A stretch of 64,000 bases of DNA from Limnohabitans sp. MMS-10A-192 (GCF_003063335.1 NZ_NERX01000001.1:62001-126000); one strand, 5' to 3'; shown: positions 45,664 through 58,772, counted from the stretch's first letter. The notes: a model not told the origin generated them from the letters alone. Numbers and translations are program-made.

Positions 45664-46473
45664 ATGAGCCGCATCGATTCCACCCTCTCCCAGCTCAAGG
45701 CACAAGGCCGCAAGGCGCTGATCCCTTTTGTGACGGCAGGCTTCCCCTTTGCCGACAGCACCCCTTCGCTGATGCACGCCATGGCGGGTGCCGGTGCCGA
45801 CATCATCGAGCTGGGCGTCCCGTTTTCTGACCCCTCCGCCGACGGCCCGGTCATCCAAAAGGCCGGCGACCGCGCCTTGGCCTATGGCATTGGCCTGGTG
45901 CAGGTGCTGGCCATGGTGCGCGCGTTCCGCCAGACCAACACGACCACGCCCGTGGTGCTGATGGGCTACGCCAACCCGGTCGAGCGCTATGACCAAAAAT
46001 TTGGTGTCGACAGCTTCATCCGCGACGCATCCGCTGCGGGTGTGGACGGCGTGCTGATCGTGGACTACCCGCCCGAAGAATGTGTGGAGTTTGCCGCCAA
46101 GCTGCGCGCCCACAGCATGGACCTGATCTTTTTGCTGGCCCCCACCAGCACCGACGAGCGCATGCAGCAAGTCGCCCAAGTGGCCAGCGGTTATGTGTAC
46201 TACGTCTCGCTCAAGGGCGTGACGGGCTCAGGTGCCCTGGACATCGACGCGGTGGAGTCCATGCTGCCGCGCATCCGCAAGCACGTGAGCGTGCCGGTGG
46301 GTGTGGGTTTTGGCATCCGCGACGCCGCCACAGCCACAGCCATCAGCCGTGTGGCCGATGCGGTGGTGATTGGCAGCCGCCTGATCCAGTTGATCGATGC
46401 CGAACCAGCCGATCGCGTCAACACCGTGGCCGCCGAGTTCTTGAGCGGTATCCGCCAAGCGCTGGACGCCTGA
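45664..46473 (+). CDS. trpA: Tryptophan synthase alpha chain
   Basis: A 269-residue TIM-barrel subunit that releases indole from indole-3-glycerol phosphate. The catalytic Glu is in [20 protein letters not shown] and the second acid in [10 protein letters not shown]...[12 protein letters not shown]. Phosphate-binding [11 protein letters not shown] and the active loop [11 protein letters not shown] are also seen. The frame is open further upstream within trpB; ATG 45664 is the family start. Confidence 0.97.
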   Translation: MSRIDSTLSQLKAQGRKALIPFVTAGFPFADSTPSLMHAMAGAGADIIELGVPFSDPSADGPVIQKAGDRALAYGIGLVQVLAMVRAFRQTNTTTPVVLMGYANPVERYDQKFGVDSFIRDASAAGVDGVLIVDYPPEECVEFAAKLRAHSMDLIFLLAPTSTDERMQQVAQVASGYVYYVSLKGVTGSGALDIDAVESMLPRIRKHVSVPVGVGFGIRDAATATAISRVADAVVIGSRLIQLIDAEPADRVNTVAAEFLSGIRQALDA

Positions 46474-46532
46474 CCCCGTCTGAAGTCGCTGACCGCGTTT
46501 CAACGATAATCCGCCCCTGAAGGAGAACCCTC

Positions 46533-47405
46533 ATGAGTTGGCTAGAAAAACTGTTGCCCCCCAAAATTCAGCACACCGACCCGGCCGATCGCCGCTCTGT
46601 GCCCGAAGGTTTGTGGATCAAATGCCCCAGCTGCGAGACCGTGCTCTACAAGACCGACCTCGAAGAAAACCAGAACGTTTGCCCCAGCTGCTCGCACCAC
46701 CTGCGCATTGGCGCACGAGCCCGTCTGAACGCCTTTTTGGATGGCGAAGGCCGCTACGAAATCGGCCAAGAAGTCGTACCCGTGGACGCCTTGAAGTTCA
46801 AGGACAGCCGCAAGTACCCCGAGCGCCTCAAAGAAGCCATGGACAACACCGGCGAGACCGATGCCCTGGTGGTCATGGGCGGCTCGGTGCACAACATCGA
46901 GTTGGTCGTCGCGTGCTTTGAATTCGACTTCATGGGCGGCTCCATGGGCTCGGTGGTGGGCGAGCGTTTTGTGCGCGGCGTGGAAACGGCCATCGCACAA
47001 AAAGTGCCTTTTGTCTGCTTCACGGCCACCGGTGGCGCCCGCATGCAAGAGGGTCTGTTGTCCCTGATGCAAATGGCCAAAACCAATGCGGCCCTGACCC
47101 GTTTGGCCAAAAAAGGCCTGCCTTACATCAGTGTGCTGACCGACCCCACCATGGGCGGCGTGTCGGCCGGTTTTGCTTTCGTCGGTGACGTGGTGATTGC
47201 CGAGCCCAAGGCCCTGATCGGCTTTGCCGGCCCCCGCGTGATCGAAACCACCGTGCGCGTGACCTTGCCCGAAGGCTTTCAACGTGCCGAGTTCCTGCAG
47301 ACCAAGGGCGCGGTGGACTTCATCTGCGATCGCCGCGAACTGCGTAAGACCGTGGCCAGCACCTTGGCCATGCTGCAACGCCAACCGGCCGATGCGGTGA
47401 GCTGA
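46533..47405 (+). CDS. accD: Acetyl-CoA carboxylase carboxyltransferase subunit beta
   Basis: A 290-residue subunit that, with AccA, makes malonyl-CoA. The N-terminal zinc ribbon has [28 protein letters not shown]. The crotonase-fold body has [20 protein letters not shown] and [19 protein letters not shown] strong ribosome site (AAGGAG) precedes the ATG. It follows trpA by 59 bp, the conserved trpA-accD order, and ends at a terminator. Confidence 0.97.
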   Translation: MSWLEKLLPPKIQHTDPADRRSVPEGLWIKCPSCETVLYKTDLEENQNVCPSCSHHLRIGARARLNAFLDGEGRYEIGQEVVPVDALKFKDSRKYPERLKEAMDNTGETDALVVMGGSVHNIELVVACFEFDFMGGSMGSVVGERFVRGVETAIAQKVPFVCFTATGGARMQEGLLSLMQMAKTNAALTRLAKKGLPYISVLTDPTMGGVSAGFAFVGDVVIAEPKALIGFAGPRVIETTVRVTLPEGFQRAEFLQTKGAVDFICDRRELRKTVASTLAMLQRQPADAVS

Positions 47406-47422
47406 TCGCCCTGCGCTCCAAA

Positions 47423-47455
47423 CAAAAGGCCCTCTCGCGAGGGCCTTTGTTTTGG
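47423..47455. terminator. Intrinsic terminator after accD (bidirectional)
   Basis: AAAGGCCCTC (47425-47434) pairs with GAGGGCCTTT (47439-47448) over TCGC. A-rich sequence lies before it and GTTTTGG after, so it can also serve the convergent yggT. Confidence 0.88.
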
Positions 47456-47472
47456 TGCAGGCATAAAGCGCT

Positions 47473-48021
47473 TCAGTACATCCAGCTCATTTGCAATTGG
47501 GCCAGGACAATGCCCAGCATCTGCAACAGCAGCAGCAGGGCCAGTGGCGACAAATCCACACCGCCGACAAGCGGTATCCAGCGGCGAAACGGCTGCAAAA
47601 ACGGGGCGCACAAACGCTCACTCAACACATGCATGGGCGAGCCGGGATTGACCCAAGACATGACGGCCAACACCAACACCAAAGCCCCCAACGCAGACAC
47701 CACCAACTGCACCAAGCCCACCAGACTCACCAGCGGCAACAAACCCAATGCACCGCGCCCACCCGCCAAAAACCAGAGCAGGCCAAACTGCGCCAGCTTG
47801 ACCAACCAAGCCCCCAGCAGACTCGACAGATCCCAGCCCGACCCCGCGGGGATGAGCTTGCGCAAAGGCAAGACCAGCCAATCGGTCACGGCAAACACAA
47901 AGCGCCCAACGGGCTGTTGAAACGAGATGCGCTGCCATTGCATGACAAAGCGCAACAAACAGGTGCCCGCCACAAGGCCCGCCAGCACCTCCAAAACCAT
48001 GTTCACCAAATGCATCCACAT
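47473..48021 (-). CDS. YggT family membrane protein
   Basis: A 182-residue membrane protein with two YggT repeats, each a pair of hydrophobic helices. In the second half the family motif SWVNPGSPMHVLSERLCAPFLQPFRRWIPLVGGVDLSPL is clear. YggT proteins are linked to membrane or cell-division-related functions in some bacteria, but the molecular role is unsettled. The ATG at 48021 follows the strong ribosome site GAGGAGGA. The divergent LON-domain gene begins 32 bp away, so the two promoters must overlap. Confidence 0.88.
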   Translation of the reverse strand: MWMHLVNMVLEVLAGLVAGTCLLRFVMQWQRISFQQPVGRFVFAVTDWLVLPLRKLIPAGSGWDLSSLLGAWLVKLAQFGLLWFLAGGRGALGLLPLVSLVGLVQLVVSALGALVLVLAVMSWVNPGSPMHVLSERLCAPFLQPFRRWIPLVGGVDLSPLALLLLLQMLGIVLAQLQMSWMY

Positions 48022-48053
48022 CGCTTTTGTCCTCCTCGTGCGATGATACCCAG

Positions 48054-48740
48054 ATGCCTGAAAGCCAAGCCCCATCCCCCGAAACGCTGACGGAATTGCC
48101 CCTGTTCCCATTGGGAACGGTGCTGTTTCCGGGCGCCCTGCTGCCCTTGCAATTGTTCGAGCTGCGTTATTTGCAGATGATTGGTGAATGCGAACGCCAA
48201 GGCACAGGCTTTGGGGTGGTCACTCTGACCCAGGGGCGTGAGGTACACCGCCCTGGTTCAGCGGCCGAGCAGTTCGAGGCCATGGGCACCCGGGTGCAGA
48301 TCGAGCGCATCGAGCGGCCCCAGCCCGGCTTGGTGATGGTCTGGTGCCGGGGTGTGGAGAAGTTCCGCATTGAAGCCACGCAGCAGCGCAGCGACGGCCT
48401 GTGGTTGGGCCGGGTGCAATTCATGCCGCCCGAGCCCGCCGTGCAAGTGCCTGAAGACCTGCAACACCTGTCCACCCAAATGCACGAGGCCCTGACCCAG
48501 TTGAGCGCCCAGCCCAGCGTGGTGCCGCCATGGAACGAGGCCTGGCGGCTGCAGGACTGCAGCTGGCTGTCCCAGCGCTGGGGTGAGTTGCTGCCCCTGC
48601 CTTTGCAGATGAAATACCGCCTGTTTGCCCTGCAAGAGCCATTGATGCGACTGGAGTTGGTGGGCGATCTGGTGGCCCCGGCCGAACCATCCGCCAAGAA
48701 CCCGAGCGGTCCCGGCGAAAAGCCCCCGGCAAACTCTTAA
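48054..48740 (+). CDS. LON peptidase substrate-binding domain protein
   Basis: A 228-residue protein consisting of the LON N-terminal (substrate-binding/PUA-like) domain only: ELPLFPLGTVLFPGALLPLQLFELRYLQMI, then the characteristic beta-rich middle. The ATPase and protease domains of Lon are absent. Its function is unknown. The start at 48054 has no ribosome site, but a TGATAC -10-like hexamer (48043-48048) would place the mRNA start at the ATG. An in-frame TTG nine codons upstream is the alternative. Confidence 0.82.
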   Translation: MPESQAPSPETLTELPLFPLGTVLFPGALLPLQLFELRYLQMIGECERQGTGFGVVTLTQGREVHRPGSAAEQFEAMGTRVQIERIERPQPGLVMVWCRGVEKFRIEATQQRSDGLWLGRVQFMPPEPAVQVPEDLQHLSTQMHEALTQLSAQPSVVPPWNEAWRLQDCSWLSQRWGELLPLPLQMKYRLFALQEPLMRLELVGDLVAPAEPSAKNPSGPGEKPPANS

Positions 48741-48767
48741 AATAGATAGCTTTGCGCCTTGGCGCAA
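48738..48767 (+). promoter_or_regulatory. Candidate lysS -10 box with 5' hairpin
   Basis: TAAAAT (48738-48743) is followed by the dyad TTGCGCC (48752-48758)/GGCGCAA (48761-48767), which would be at the very 5' end of the lysS transcript. The -35 region is weak. Confidence 0.4.
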
Positions 48768-48828
48768 TCACAGTTCCCCGCAACCCCGGTTCAGGTGCAC
48801 AGCGCACCCAGCCTAACCACCGCCCGCC

Positions 48829-50382
<1,554 letters not shown>

Positions 50383-50402
50383 GCTCAGCGCACACACAAA
50401 AA

Positions 50403-50428
50403 CAAACCCGGCCTGGGCCGGGTTTTTT
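50403..50428 (+). terminator. lysS intrinsic terminator
   Basis: CCCGGCC (50407-50413) and GGCCGGG (50416-50422) form a GC-rich stem followed by six Ts. Confidence 0.88.
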
Positions 50429-50449
50429 CATGGGTGCATCTCTGCCTTA

Positions 50450-50800
50450 TCAGCTTCGGCGTTCGGGTGGCTCACCATGTGGCAATCGCGGCGCGTCTTC
50501 GACCACCTCACGCACTTCGACATCAACCACCTGATCGTCGAAAGAGCGAGCCTGCGCACGGCCCCAAGCCTCTTCGGATCCGGGGGCGGTTTGCCCACGG
50601 AAACCGCCCTGGCCAAAGTTCTTGCGCATGGCACTGAACTGTTGCCAGACCATCACCACCTGCGGCTTGCGCCCAGTCAGCAGCCAGCGCAAGGTGGCCC
50701 ACACAATGTATATGCCCAACGCCGCCACCAGGCCCAGCAAAAAGGCCAGGCCCATGAAGGTCATGAACAGGCGGAACACCCAAGTCAGCAAAGTGGCCAC
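50450..50800 (-). CDS. Small membrane protein of unknown function
   Basis: A 116-residue protein with a hydrophobic N-terminal half (about residues 4-40, one or two transmembrane segments; FRLFMTFMGLAFLLGLVAALGIYIVWATLRWLL). A charged cytoplasmic tail follows, containing VVMVWQQFSAMRKNFGQGGFRG and an acidic end. I do not recognise a family. The start is a GTG at 50800. It is 24 bp downstream of nagZ and is therefore the last gene of the lepA-to-nagZ cluster, ending at the lysS terminator. Confidence 0.65.
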   Translation of the reverse strand: MATLLTWVFRLFMTFMGLAFLLGLVAALGIYIVWATLRWLLTGRKPQVVMVWQQFSAMRKNFGQGGFRGQTAPGSEEAWGRAQARSFDDQVVDVEVREVVEDAPRLPHGEPPERRS

Positions 50801-50824
50801 AAGTTTCTCTTTCTCAATACAACA

Positions 50825-51910
50825 TCAAGGCAGGCGGTCAAGCGCCTGCATGTAATCGGCCGAGCGCACCAGCTCGTCCCAGGGGCGGGCGGGCGAGCGC
50901 GGCAGCAGGTTCAGGCGGCGCTCTTCACTGACCTCGTTGGGCTGCCATTGGCCTTTGACTTGTGCCTCGGCCAACTGGTCGAGCACTTCGTCGAGTTCTG
51001 CACCGCCATTCACCGCCGAGCGGTTGCACAGCAGCGCCAAGTCACAGCCTGCCTGCAGGGCAGTGATCACCGCCTCGGTGTAGCTGAGGGTGCGCCCGTC
51101 CATCTGGCGGGCGGCAGCCATCGACAGGTCGTCGGTGCAGACCACGCCCTGAAAGCCCAGCTGCGCACGCAGGATGTCTTGCAGCCAGCGTGGCGAAAAG
51201 CCTGCCGGGCGGCTGTCCACCTTGCTGTAGATCACATGGGCGGGCATCACCGCAGTGAGCACGCTGGTGAGCCAGCGGTAAGGCTGTGCATCGTCGGCCA
51301 GAATGGCTTTGAGGCTGCGCTTGTCCACCGGCAGCGCCACATGCGAGTCGGCCTTGACGGCCCCATGCCCGGGGAAATGTTTGCCGCAGTTGCCCATCCC
51401 TGCTTGCAAGAGGCCCTGCATCAGGCTGCGGGCCAGCAGGCTCACCACACGCGGGTCGCGGGCGAAGGCGCGATCACCGATGACGCCGCTTTCGCCATGG
51501 TCCAAATCCAGAACCGGGGTGAAGCTGAAATCGACGCCGCAAGCACGCAATTCGCTGGCCAGCACAAAGCCCGCCGAGGTGGCCGCTTCACAGGCTTTGA
51601 GCACGCCCGAGCCGGGCTGGCCTTTGTCGTCTTGCGACCACAACTCGCCCAAAGCACGCATGCTGGGCAAATGGGTGAAGCCGTCGGTGCGAAAGCGCTG
51701 CACACGCCCGCCTTCGTGGTCCACCGCGATCAAGAGGTCAGGACGGAGGCTTTTGATATCAGCACACAAGTCGGTGAGCTGTGCTCGGCTGTGCCAGTTG
51801 CGGCCAAACAAAATCATGCCACCGGTGAGGGGATGCGCCAGGCGGCGGCGGTCCACAGCCGTCAGGCTGTGGCCTTCGATGTCCAGAATGAGGGGGGCGT
51901 GGAGGCTCAT
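50825..51910 (-). CDS. nagZ: Beta-N-acetylhexosaminidase NagZ
   Basis: A 361-residue glycoside hydrolase family 3 enzyme that removes GlcNAc from anhydro-muropeptides in cell-wall recycling. It has the KHFPGHGAVKADSHVALPVD loop that carries the His acid/base, and the catalytic Asp in GVVCTDDLSMAAA. It is cytoplasmic (no signal). It sits downstream of acpS by 35 bp. Confidence 0.95.
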   Translation of the reverse strand: MSLHAPLILDIEGHSLTAVDRRRLAHPLTGGMILFGRNWHSRAQLTDLCADIKSLRPDLLIAVDHEGGRVQRFRTDGFTHLPSMRALGELWSQDDKGQPGSGVLKACEAATSAGFVLASELRACGVDFSFTPVLDLDHGESGVIGDRAFARDPRVVSLLARSLMQGLLQAGMGNCGKHFPGHGAVKADSHVALPVDKRSLKAILADDAQPYRWLTSVLTAVMPAHVIYSKVDSRPAGFSPRWLQDILRAQLGFQGVVCTDDLSMAAARQMDGRTLSYTEAVITALQAGCDLALLCNRSAVNGGAELDEVLDQLAEAQVKGQWQPNEVSEERRLNLLPRSPARPWDELVRSADYMQALDRLP

Positions 51911-51945
51911 GCGTGTCTCAGCAGTTCAGGGTCAACAAAGAAAAA

Positions 51946-52344
51946 TCAAGAGGTCCGGGTTTCGACCACACAAAAACTCGCGGCGTATTCGGATTCGTCG
52001 GTCACCGTGATGTGGGCGCTCAGGTTTTTGGCTTCGAACCATTCTTTGAGCACCCCGTGCAAAACGATCACCGGCTGACCGCTGTGCAGCTTGCCTACTT
52101 CGCACAGCCGCCAGGTCATGGGCATGCGCATGCCCAAGCCAATGGCTTTGCTGAAAGCTTCCTTGGCCGAAAAGCGCGTAGCCAGGTAACGCACGCCCCG
52201 CTCGGGCCAACGCGCGCTGCGGGCCTTCCAGTTGGCCATCTCGGCATCGCTCAGCACCTTGGCGGCAAAGCGCTCACCGTGCCGATCCAGGCTGGCCTGG
52301 ATACGGCGGATGTCGCAGATGTCGGTGCCAATGCCGTAGATCAT
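51946..52344 (-). CDS. acpS: Holo-[acyl-carrier-protein] synthase
   Basis: A 132-residue phosphopantetheinyl transferase that activates AcpP by adding 4'-phosphopantetheine from CoA. The Mg-binding residues are in [14 protein letters not shown] and in the conserved [16 protein letters not shown]. The start overlaps the pdxJ stop (ATGA). Its target acpP lies 10 kb away in this window. Confidence 0.95.
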   Translation of the reverse strand: MIYGIGTDICDIRRIQASLDRHGERFAAKVLSDAEMANWKARSARWPERGVRYLATRFSAKEAFSKAIGLGMRMPMTWRLCEVGKLHSGQPVIVLHGVLKEWFEAKNLSAHITVTDESEYAASFCVVETRTS

Positions 52345-53090
52345 TTTTTCAGGCCATCCAGATAAGCCTGCACGGTGGCGGCGTAACCGAGCTCCAGCGC
52401 ATCGGCGATCAGGGCGTGGCCGATCGAAACCTCCTGCAAACCCTTCACCGCCGCCACGAAAGCGGGCAAGTTGTCGCGGTTGAGGTCATGCCCCGCGTTC
52501 AGGCCCAAGCCCACCTGGGTGGCGGCATCGGCGGCATCGGCATAGCGCTGCAACTGGGCCGCATTGTCTGGCGTGCCCCAGGTGGCCGCATAGGGCTCGG
52601 TGTACAGCTCCACCCGGTCAGCACCCACAGCGCGGGCTGCGGCCATCTGCTCAGGGATGGGGTCCATGAACAGGCTCACGCGCACGCCCAGCGCTTTGCA
52701 CTCGTCGATCAATGGCTTCAAACGCTCAGCATCTTGCGGAAAGGTCCAGCCGTGGTCGCTGGTGAACTGGCCTTCGCTGTCGGGCACAAAGGTCACCTGG
52801 TGCGGACGCACGGTACGCACATGGTCCATCAAGTTGTGGAAGGGGTTGCCTTCGATGTTGAACTCGCGCTCGGGCCAGGCTCTCATCAACGCCGTCAGCT
52901 CGCTCACATCGCTGGCACGGATGTGACGCTCGTCAGGTCGGGGGTGGATGGTGATGCCCTGTGCACCCGCTTGCAGGCACAGCGCGGCCGCACGGGTCAC
53001 GCTGGGGATGCCCAGGTGGCGCGAGTTGCGCAGCAGCGCGACTTTGTTGACATTGACCGACAGGGCCACGCGTGAGGCAGAAGTGTTCAT
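52341..53090 (-). CDS. pdxJ: Pyridoxine 5'-phosphate synthase
   Basis: A 249-residue TIM-barrel enzyme that condenses deoxyxylulose 5-phosphate and 3-amino-2-oxopropyl phosphate in vitamin B6 synthesis. Signatures are [55 protein letters not shown] and [14 protein letters not shown] 53090 overlaps the recO stop; the frame is open further upstream but only inside recO. Confidence 0.96.
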   Translation of the reverse strand: MNTSASRVALSVNVNKVALLRNSRHLGIPSVTRAAALCLQAGAQGITIHPRPDERHIRASDVSELTALMRAWPEREFNIEGNPFHNLMDHVRTVRPHQVTFVPDSEGQFTSDHGWTFPQDAERLKPLIDECKALGVRVSLFMDPIPEQMAAARAVGADRVELYTEPYAATWGTPDNAAQLQRYADAADAATQVGLGLNAGHDLNRDNLPAFVAAVKGLQEVSIGHALIADALELGYAATVQAYLDGLKK

Positions 53091-53836
53091 AAGGTTTGCA
53101 GGTCCAGCATCATTTGACGGGTGCGCAAAGCGCCCACACCGCAATGGTAGTTGAGCATCAGGCGCATGGGGCGCTGCAATTGGACCAGCAAGTCCGCGCA
53201 GTCGCGCACCAAGGCGGTCATCGGGTTCGCATCGTCCAAAGCAGCTTGCAGCGCCAGCCACTGGCCGCCGGTCAAGGCGCTGCGGTCATCGGCGGGTACC
53301 CATTGCAGCCCGGCTTCAGGCACCAGGGCATAGTGTTCATCCGTCACCACGGCTTTGAGGGTCAGCGTCTGGGCATTGAGCGCTGGCAACAGGCCAATGT
53401 CCTTGAGCAAGATCAGCTCAAAGCCCCGCAAAGCCCATTGCAGGGCACTGGGCTCGCCACTGGCCAGCAGGCGCACGGCGGCGGCATAGACCTCGAACAA
53501 ACGGGCATGCGGATCGTCACGCACCAGCAAACGCATGAGCAGTTCATTCAGGTAGTAGCCCGACAGCAGGGCCTCGCCCGTGGGCATCACATGGCCGCCC
53601 ACCCATTCGGCCGACTTGAGGGTGCGGATGTCGCCATCGCCACCGAAGGTCAGCGACAAAGGCTGCAAAGGCAAGAGCACGGGGCGAAAGCTGGAGCTGG
53701 GGCGCTTGGCCCCTTTGGCCACCACCGCCACGCGGCCGTGGTGACGGGTGAACACCTCCAGGATCAGACTGGTTTCGCTCCAGTCGTAGCGGTGCAGCAC
53801 ATAGGCTGGCTCATCCGCGATCCTTAGGGTCGCCAT
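53087..53836 (-). CDS. recO: DNA repair protein RecO
   Basis: A 249-residue protein that loads RecA with RecR in the RecF pathway. The N-terminal OB fold is [39 protein letters not shown], followed by a helical domain. The zinc-finger Cys set is not complete, as in many proteobacterial RecO. It lies 9 bp after era, in the conserved era-recO-pdxJ-acpS order. Confidence 0.93.
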   Translation of the reverse strand: MATLRIADEPAYVLHRYDWSETSLILEVFTRHHGRVAVVAKGAKRPSSSFRPVLLPLQPLSLTFGGDGDIRTLKSAEWVGGHVMPTGEALLSGYYLNELLMRLLVRDDPHARLFEVYAAAVRLLASGEPSALQWALRGFELILLKDIGLLPALNAQTLTLKAVVTDEHYALVPEAGLQWVPADDRSALTGGQWLALQAALDDANPMTALVRDCADLLVQLQRPMRLMLNYHCGVGALRTRQMMLDLQTL

Positions 53837-53845
53837 GCTGGGTTT

Positions 53846-54901
53846 TTATTCGTAGCCGAAGGAGCGCACGCGGGCTTCATCGTCGGCCCAGCCAGAACGC
53901 ACTTTGACCCACAGCTCGATGAAGACCTTGGCATCCAGCAGCTTTTCCAGTTCCATGCGGGTCTCGGTGCCGATGCGCTTGAGCTTTTCGCCCTTGTCAC
54001 CGATCACCATGGCCTTGTGGCCCTCGCGCTCGACCACGATGGTGGCCGCAATGCGCAGCATGCGCTTGGAGGTGCGGCCTGGCTCTTCTTCGAACTTGTC
54101 GATCACCACCGTGGAGGTGTAAGGCAACTCATCGCCCGTCAGGCGGAACAACTTTTCGCGCACCATTTCGCTGGCGAGGAATTTCTCGCTGCGGTCGGTG
54201 AGTTCGTCTTCTGCGTGCCACCAAGCTTGTTCGGGCAAATACTTCTCGCAAATGTCCACCAAGCGCTCGATGTCTTTGGGCTGCTTGGCAGACATGGGCA
54301 CAAACTCGGTGAAGGCGTGGCGCTCTTGCATCTCGCGCAACCAAGGCGCGATGTCGCCCCGGCGGTGCACGTTGTCGAGCTTGTTGGCCACCAGCAAGAC
54401 CGGGATACCGGGCTTGAGCAGGGCCAACACCTTGGCATCGGCATTGGTGAAACTGCCCGCCTCCACCACGAACAGCACCAGGTCCACATCGCCCACAGCG
54501 CCCACCACGGTTTTGTTCAGCGACTTGTTGAGCGCCGTGCCATGGATGGTCTGAAAGCCGGGCGTGTCCACAAACACGAATTGGTTGGCCCCTTGCGTGC
54601 GGATGCCGGTGATGCGGTGGCGCGTGGTTTGCGCCTTGCGCGACGTGATGCTGATCTTTTGCCCCACCAAGGCATTGAGCAAGGTGGACTTGCCCACGTT
54701 GGGCTTGCCCACGATGGCGACCAGGCCGCAACGTTGACCTTCGACCGCCACAGGGGCCGCGATGGTCACAGCGGGCAAGGCGGCGGCTTCGCTGCTGTCA
54801 CGCGGCTGAATGATCACGCCTGCGATTTGCACCGGGCGGCGCACGATTTGCTCGTGTGCTGTGCGTTCGGGCTCATCGCCCTGAATTTTGTCGGTGCTCA
54901 T
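53846..54901 (-). CDS. era: GTPase Era, with N-terminal extension
   Basis: A 351-residue ribosome-assembly GTPase. The G1 motif is GKPNVGKST (65-73), G3 DTPGF, G4 ANKLD, and the C-terminal KH domain ends [23 protein letters not shown]. The first about 58 residues form an extra, Ala/Pro- and charge-rich segment absent from E. coli Era (P-loop near residue 15). Its ATG overlaps the rnc stop, so the extension is likely real. The KH domain binds the 3' end of 16S rRNA. Confidence 0.94.
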   Translation of the reverse strand: MSTDKIQGDEPERTAHEQIVRRPVQIAGVIIQPRDSSEAAALPAVTIAAPVAVEGQRCGLVAIVGKPNVGKSTLLNALVGQKISITSRKAQTTRHRITGIRTQGANQFVFVDTPGFQTIHGTALNKSLNKTVVGAVGDVDLVLFVVEAGSFTNADAKVLALLKPGIPVLLVANKLDNVHRRGDIAPWLREMQERHAFTEFVPMSAKQPKDIERLVDICEKYLPEQAWWHAEDELTDRSEKFLASEMVREKLFRLTGDELPYTSTVVIDKFEEEPGRTSKRMLRIAATIVVEREGHKAMVIGDKGEKLKRIGTETRMELEKLLDAKVFIELWVKVRSGWADDEARVRSFGYE

Positions 54902-55602
54902 GCGGCGCTTTCTGATTTGAGGATTTTCAGCAGGGCTTCGGCCGCTGCTTGTTCTGCTGCGCGACGCGACGCGCCCGAGCCTTGTTGGGTTTGGCGCAAT
55001 TCAGTCACTTCGCAAGAGACTTCAAACACTTGGCGGTGTGCGGCCCCCGAGGTGCCGATGACGGTGTATTTGGGCAAGGCCAGCTTGCGCCCTTGCAGCC
55101 ACTCTTGCAGCTCGGTCTTGGGGTCTTTGCCCACGGCCTGCATGTCGGGTTTGATGTCGACCTTGGCAAACAAACGCTCGACCAGCGCTTGGGCGTCTTT
55201 GTAGCTGCCATCCAAGTACACCGCGCCGATGATGGCTTCCAGCGCATCGGCCAAAATGGACGGACGGCTTTGCCCGCCCGAGCGCATCTCGCCCTCGCCC
55301 AGTCGCATGACAGCCGACAGGTCCAGCGTCTTGGCCAGTTGGTGCAAGGTGTCTTGCTTGACCAGGTTGGCACGCACGCGGGACAAATCGCCTTCGGGCA
55401 AAGTGGCCAGCTGCGCATACAAGAGGTGTGCCACCGACAGGTTCAAGACCGAGTCACCCAAAAATTCGAGGCGCTCGTTGTGGTCTGCGCTGAAGCTGCG
55501 GTGCGTGACCGCTTGCTGCAACAAGCCGGGCTGGCGAAACGCATAGCCCAAGCGGATTTGCAGTTCAGACAATGCAGGAGAAACAGCGGATGTGATGGCC
55601 AC
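54898..55602 (-). CDS. rnc: Ribonuclease III
   Basis: A 234-residue double-strand-specific RNase. The catalytic signature [21 protein letters not shown], the second acidic site in [18 protein letters not shown], and the C-terminal dsRBD ([36 protein letters not shown]) are present. The start is uncertain. I chose a GTG at 55602 because GAGGTGA stands 5 bp before it; GTG 55608 is possible, and an upstream TTG would overlap lepB. It is coupled to era by ATGA. Confidence 0.92.
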   Translation of the reverse strand: MAITSAVSPALSELQIRLGYAFRQPGLLQQAVTHRSFSADHNERLEFLGDSVLNLSVAHLLYAQLATLPEGDLSRVRANLVKQDTLHQLAKTLDLSAVMRLGEGEMRSGGQSRPSILADALEAIIGAVYLDGSYKDAQALVERLFAKVDIKPDMQAVGKDPKTELQEWLQGRKLALPKYTVIGTSGAAHRQVFEVSCEVTELRQTQQGSGASRRAAEQAAAEALLKILKSESAA

Positions 55603-55609
55603 GCTCACC

Positions 55610-56574
55610 TCAGTCAAAAGCGCCAATGCGCTTGAGGTTGCCAAAGTTCATCCAGACAAAAAAGGCTTTGCCCACGATGTTGGCATCGGGCACAAAGCCC
55701 CAATAGCGCGAATCCAAGGAGTTGTCGCGGTTGTCGCCCATCATGAAGTAATGACCGGCAGGCACCTTGCAACGCACACCTTCAACGGTGTATTGGCAGT
55801 TTTCGCTGTGCGGGAACGGGTCCACACCCGGCACAAAAGCCGGACGGTCGTTGTCCTGGATCGATTGGTGCGGTTTGCTGCCAAGCTTTTCGCTGAAGTG
55901 CTTGAAATACCGCATGGTCGAGTCGTCGAAATAATCGGGCAAAGCCTGGGTCTCGATCGGCTGGCCGTTGATGGTGAGCTTCTTGTTCAGATAGGCCACT
56001 TCATCGCCCGGCACACCCACCACACGCTTGATGTAGTCCACATTGGGCTTGGGTGGGTAGCGGAACACCATCACATCGCCGCGCTGCACGGGCGTGCCTT
56101 CGGTGAGTTTGGTGTTGGCCACCGGCAAGCGGATGCCGTAGTGGAACTTGTTGACCAAAATCAGATCGCCAATGTGCAGTGTCGGGATCATGGAGCCCGA
56201 TGGGATCTTGAAAGGCTCAAACAAGAAAGAGCGCAAGATGAACACGACCACGATGACCGGAAACAGCCCTGCCGTCCAGTCCAGCCACCAAGGCTGCATC
56301 AGCAGTTTGTCACGCGCGTCCTGGGTGTTCGTGTCTACTTTCTCGATGCCGATTTTGGTCAGCTGAGCGCGGCGTGCTGCCGTTTGGGCTTCCACTTGAG
56401 CGGCGGCTTGTTCACGGCGCGGCAAAAACACGAAGCGTTCCGCCAACCAGTAAATACCGGTCACGACCGTGGCCAACAACAAGAGCAAAGCGAAATTGCC
56501 CTCGATGAAGCCCAGATACCAACCACCGGCATAGGCGACAAAAGCGGCCAACACCAAAGACGTTAAAAACTGCA

Positions 56575-56575
<1 letters not shown>
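55610..56575 (-). CDS. lepB: Signal peptidase I
   Basis: A 321-residue inner-membrane serine protease that removes Sec signal peptides. Two N-terminal transmembrane helices (about 3-45) and a third near 102-120 are seen. The nucleophile Ser 128 is in PSGSMIPTL and the general base Lys 183 in [12 protein letters not shown]; the late box [20 protein letters not shown] is conserved. The ATG at 56575 shares its A with the lepA stop (TGATG), giving tight coupling. Confidence 0.95.
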
Positions 56576-58383
<1,808 letters not shown>

Positions 58384-58420
58384 CAACGAAGGTCTGCAAG
58401 TGTTTGAGGATCAAGGATCC

Positions 58421-58458
58421 GGAAAAGAAAAAAGGGCGCGTCTTTGGATGACGCGCCC
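58421..58458 (-). terminator. Terminator hairpin upstream of lepA
   Basis: GGGCGCGTC (58434-58442) pairs with GACGCGCCC (58450-58458) over 7 bases. On the minus strand it is followed by TTTTTTCTTTT. It ends leftward transcription from degP or acts as an attenuator in the lepA leader, because the best upstream -10 lies before it. Confidence 0.85.
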
Positions 58459-58498
58459 TGAACCAACAATCTATGGCAACTGCGATAGTTGGGACTTC

Positions 58499-58504
58499 AT
58501 TGTA
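58499..58504 (-). promoter_or_regulatory. Candidate lepA operon -10 box
   Basis: TACAAT on the minus strand, with only a weak -35 (TGTACG, 17 bp upstream). Transcription from it would run through the hairpin at 58458-58434 before reaching lepA. Confidence 0.35.
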
Positions 58505-58574
58505 GGCAAATTGCCCCATTCGTACAGCCCCAAAATCGCCTCAGACCGGTCGTTGCTGCTTTGCAACATGAAAT

Positions 58575-58594
58575 TTATCCACAACTTATTCACA
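58575..58594 (+). promoter_or_regulatory. Pair of DnaA boxes
   Basis: TTATCCACA (58575-58583) is the perfect E. coli consensus box, and TTATTCACA (58586-58594) differs at one position. The two starts are 11 bp apart, one helical turn, in the same orientation. Weaker boxes TTATCCAAA and TTACCCACA follow 150-190 bp away. Confidence 0.65.
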
Positions 58595-58695
58595 AGCTAC
58601 CGAATACTTCGAGGAACAACTTGTGGAAGGTCTGTGCATGAGCGGTGGATTCTTTTGGGGAATCTCGCATCGTGAATTCGAACCTGCCTGATATG

Positions 58696-58709
58696 CCATG
58701 AATTCATGG
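58696..58709. repeat. Perfect 14-bp palindrome
   Basis: CCATGAATTCATGG reads identically on both strands. It lies between the DnaA-box pair and the weaker boxes in the lepA-degP region. It could be a dimeric regulator site; no known family consensus is claimed. Confidence 0.6.
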
Positions 58710-58724
58710 TCAAGACGTCTGATT

Positions 58725-58772
58725 TTATCCAAATTCGTTATGAGAACCCATAAAAGTTAGCATTTACCCACA
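58725..58772 (+). promoter_or_regulatory. Two one-mismatch DnaA boxes
   Basis: TTATCCAAA (58725-58733) and TTACCCACA (58764-58772) each differ from TTATCCACA at one base and share the orientation of the stronger pair. Confidence 0.4.

Noticed and set aside
43680-46473. A trp-type attenuator before trpF or trpB
   Set aside because: truA and trpF overlap and the trpF-trpB gap is only 20 bp, with no Trp-codon leader ORF.
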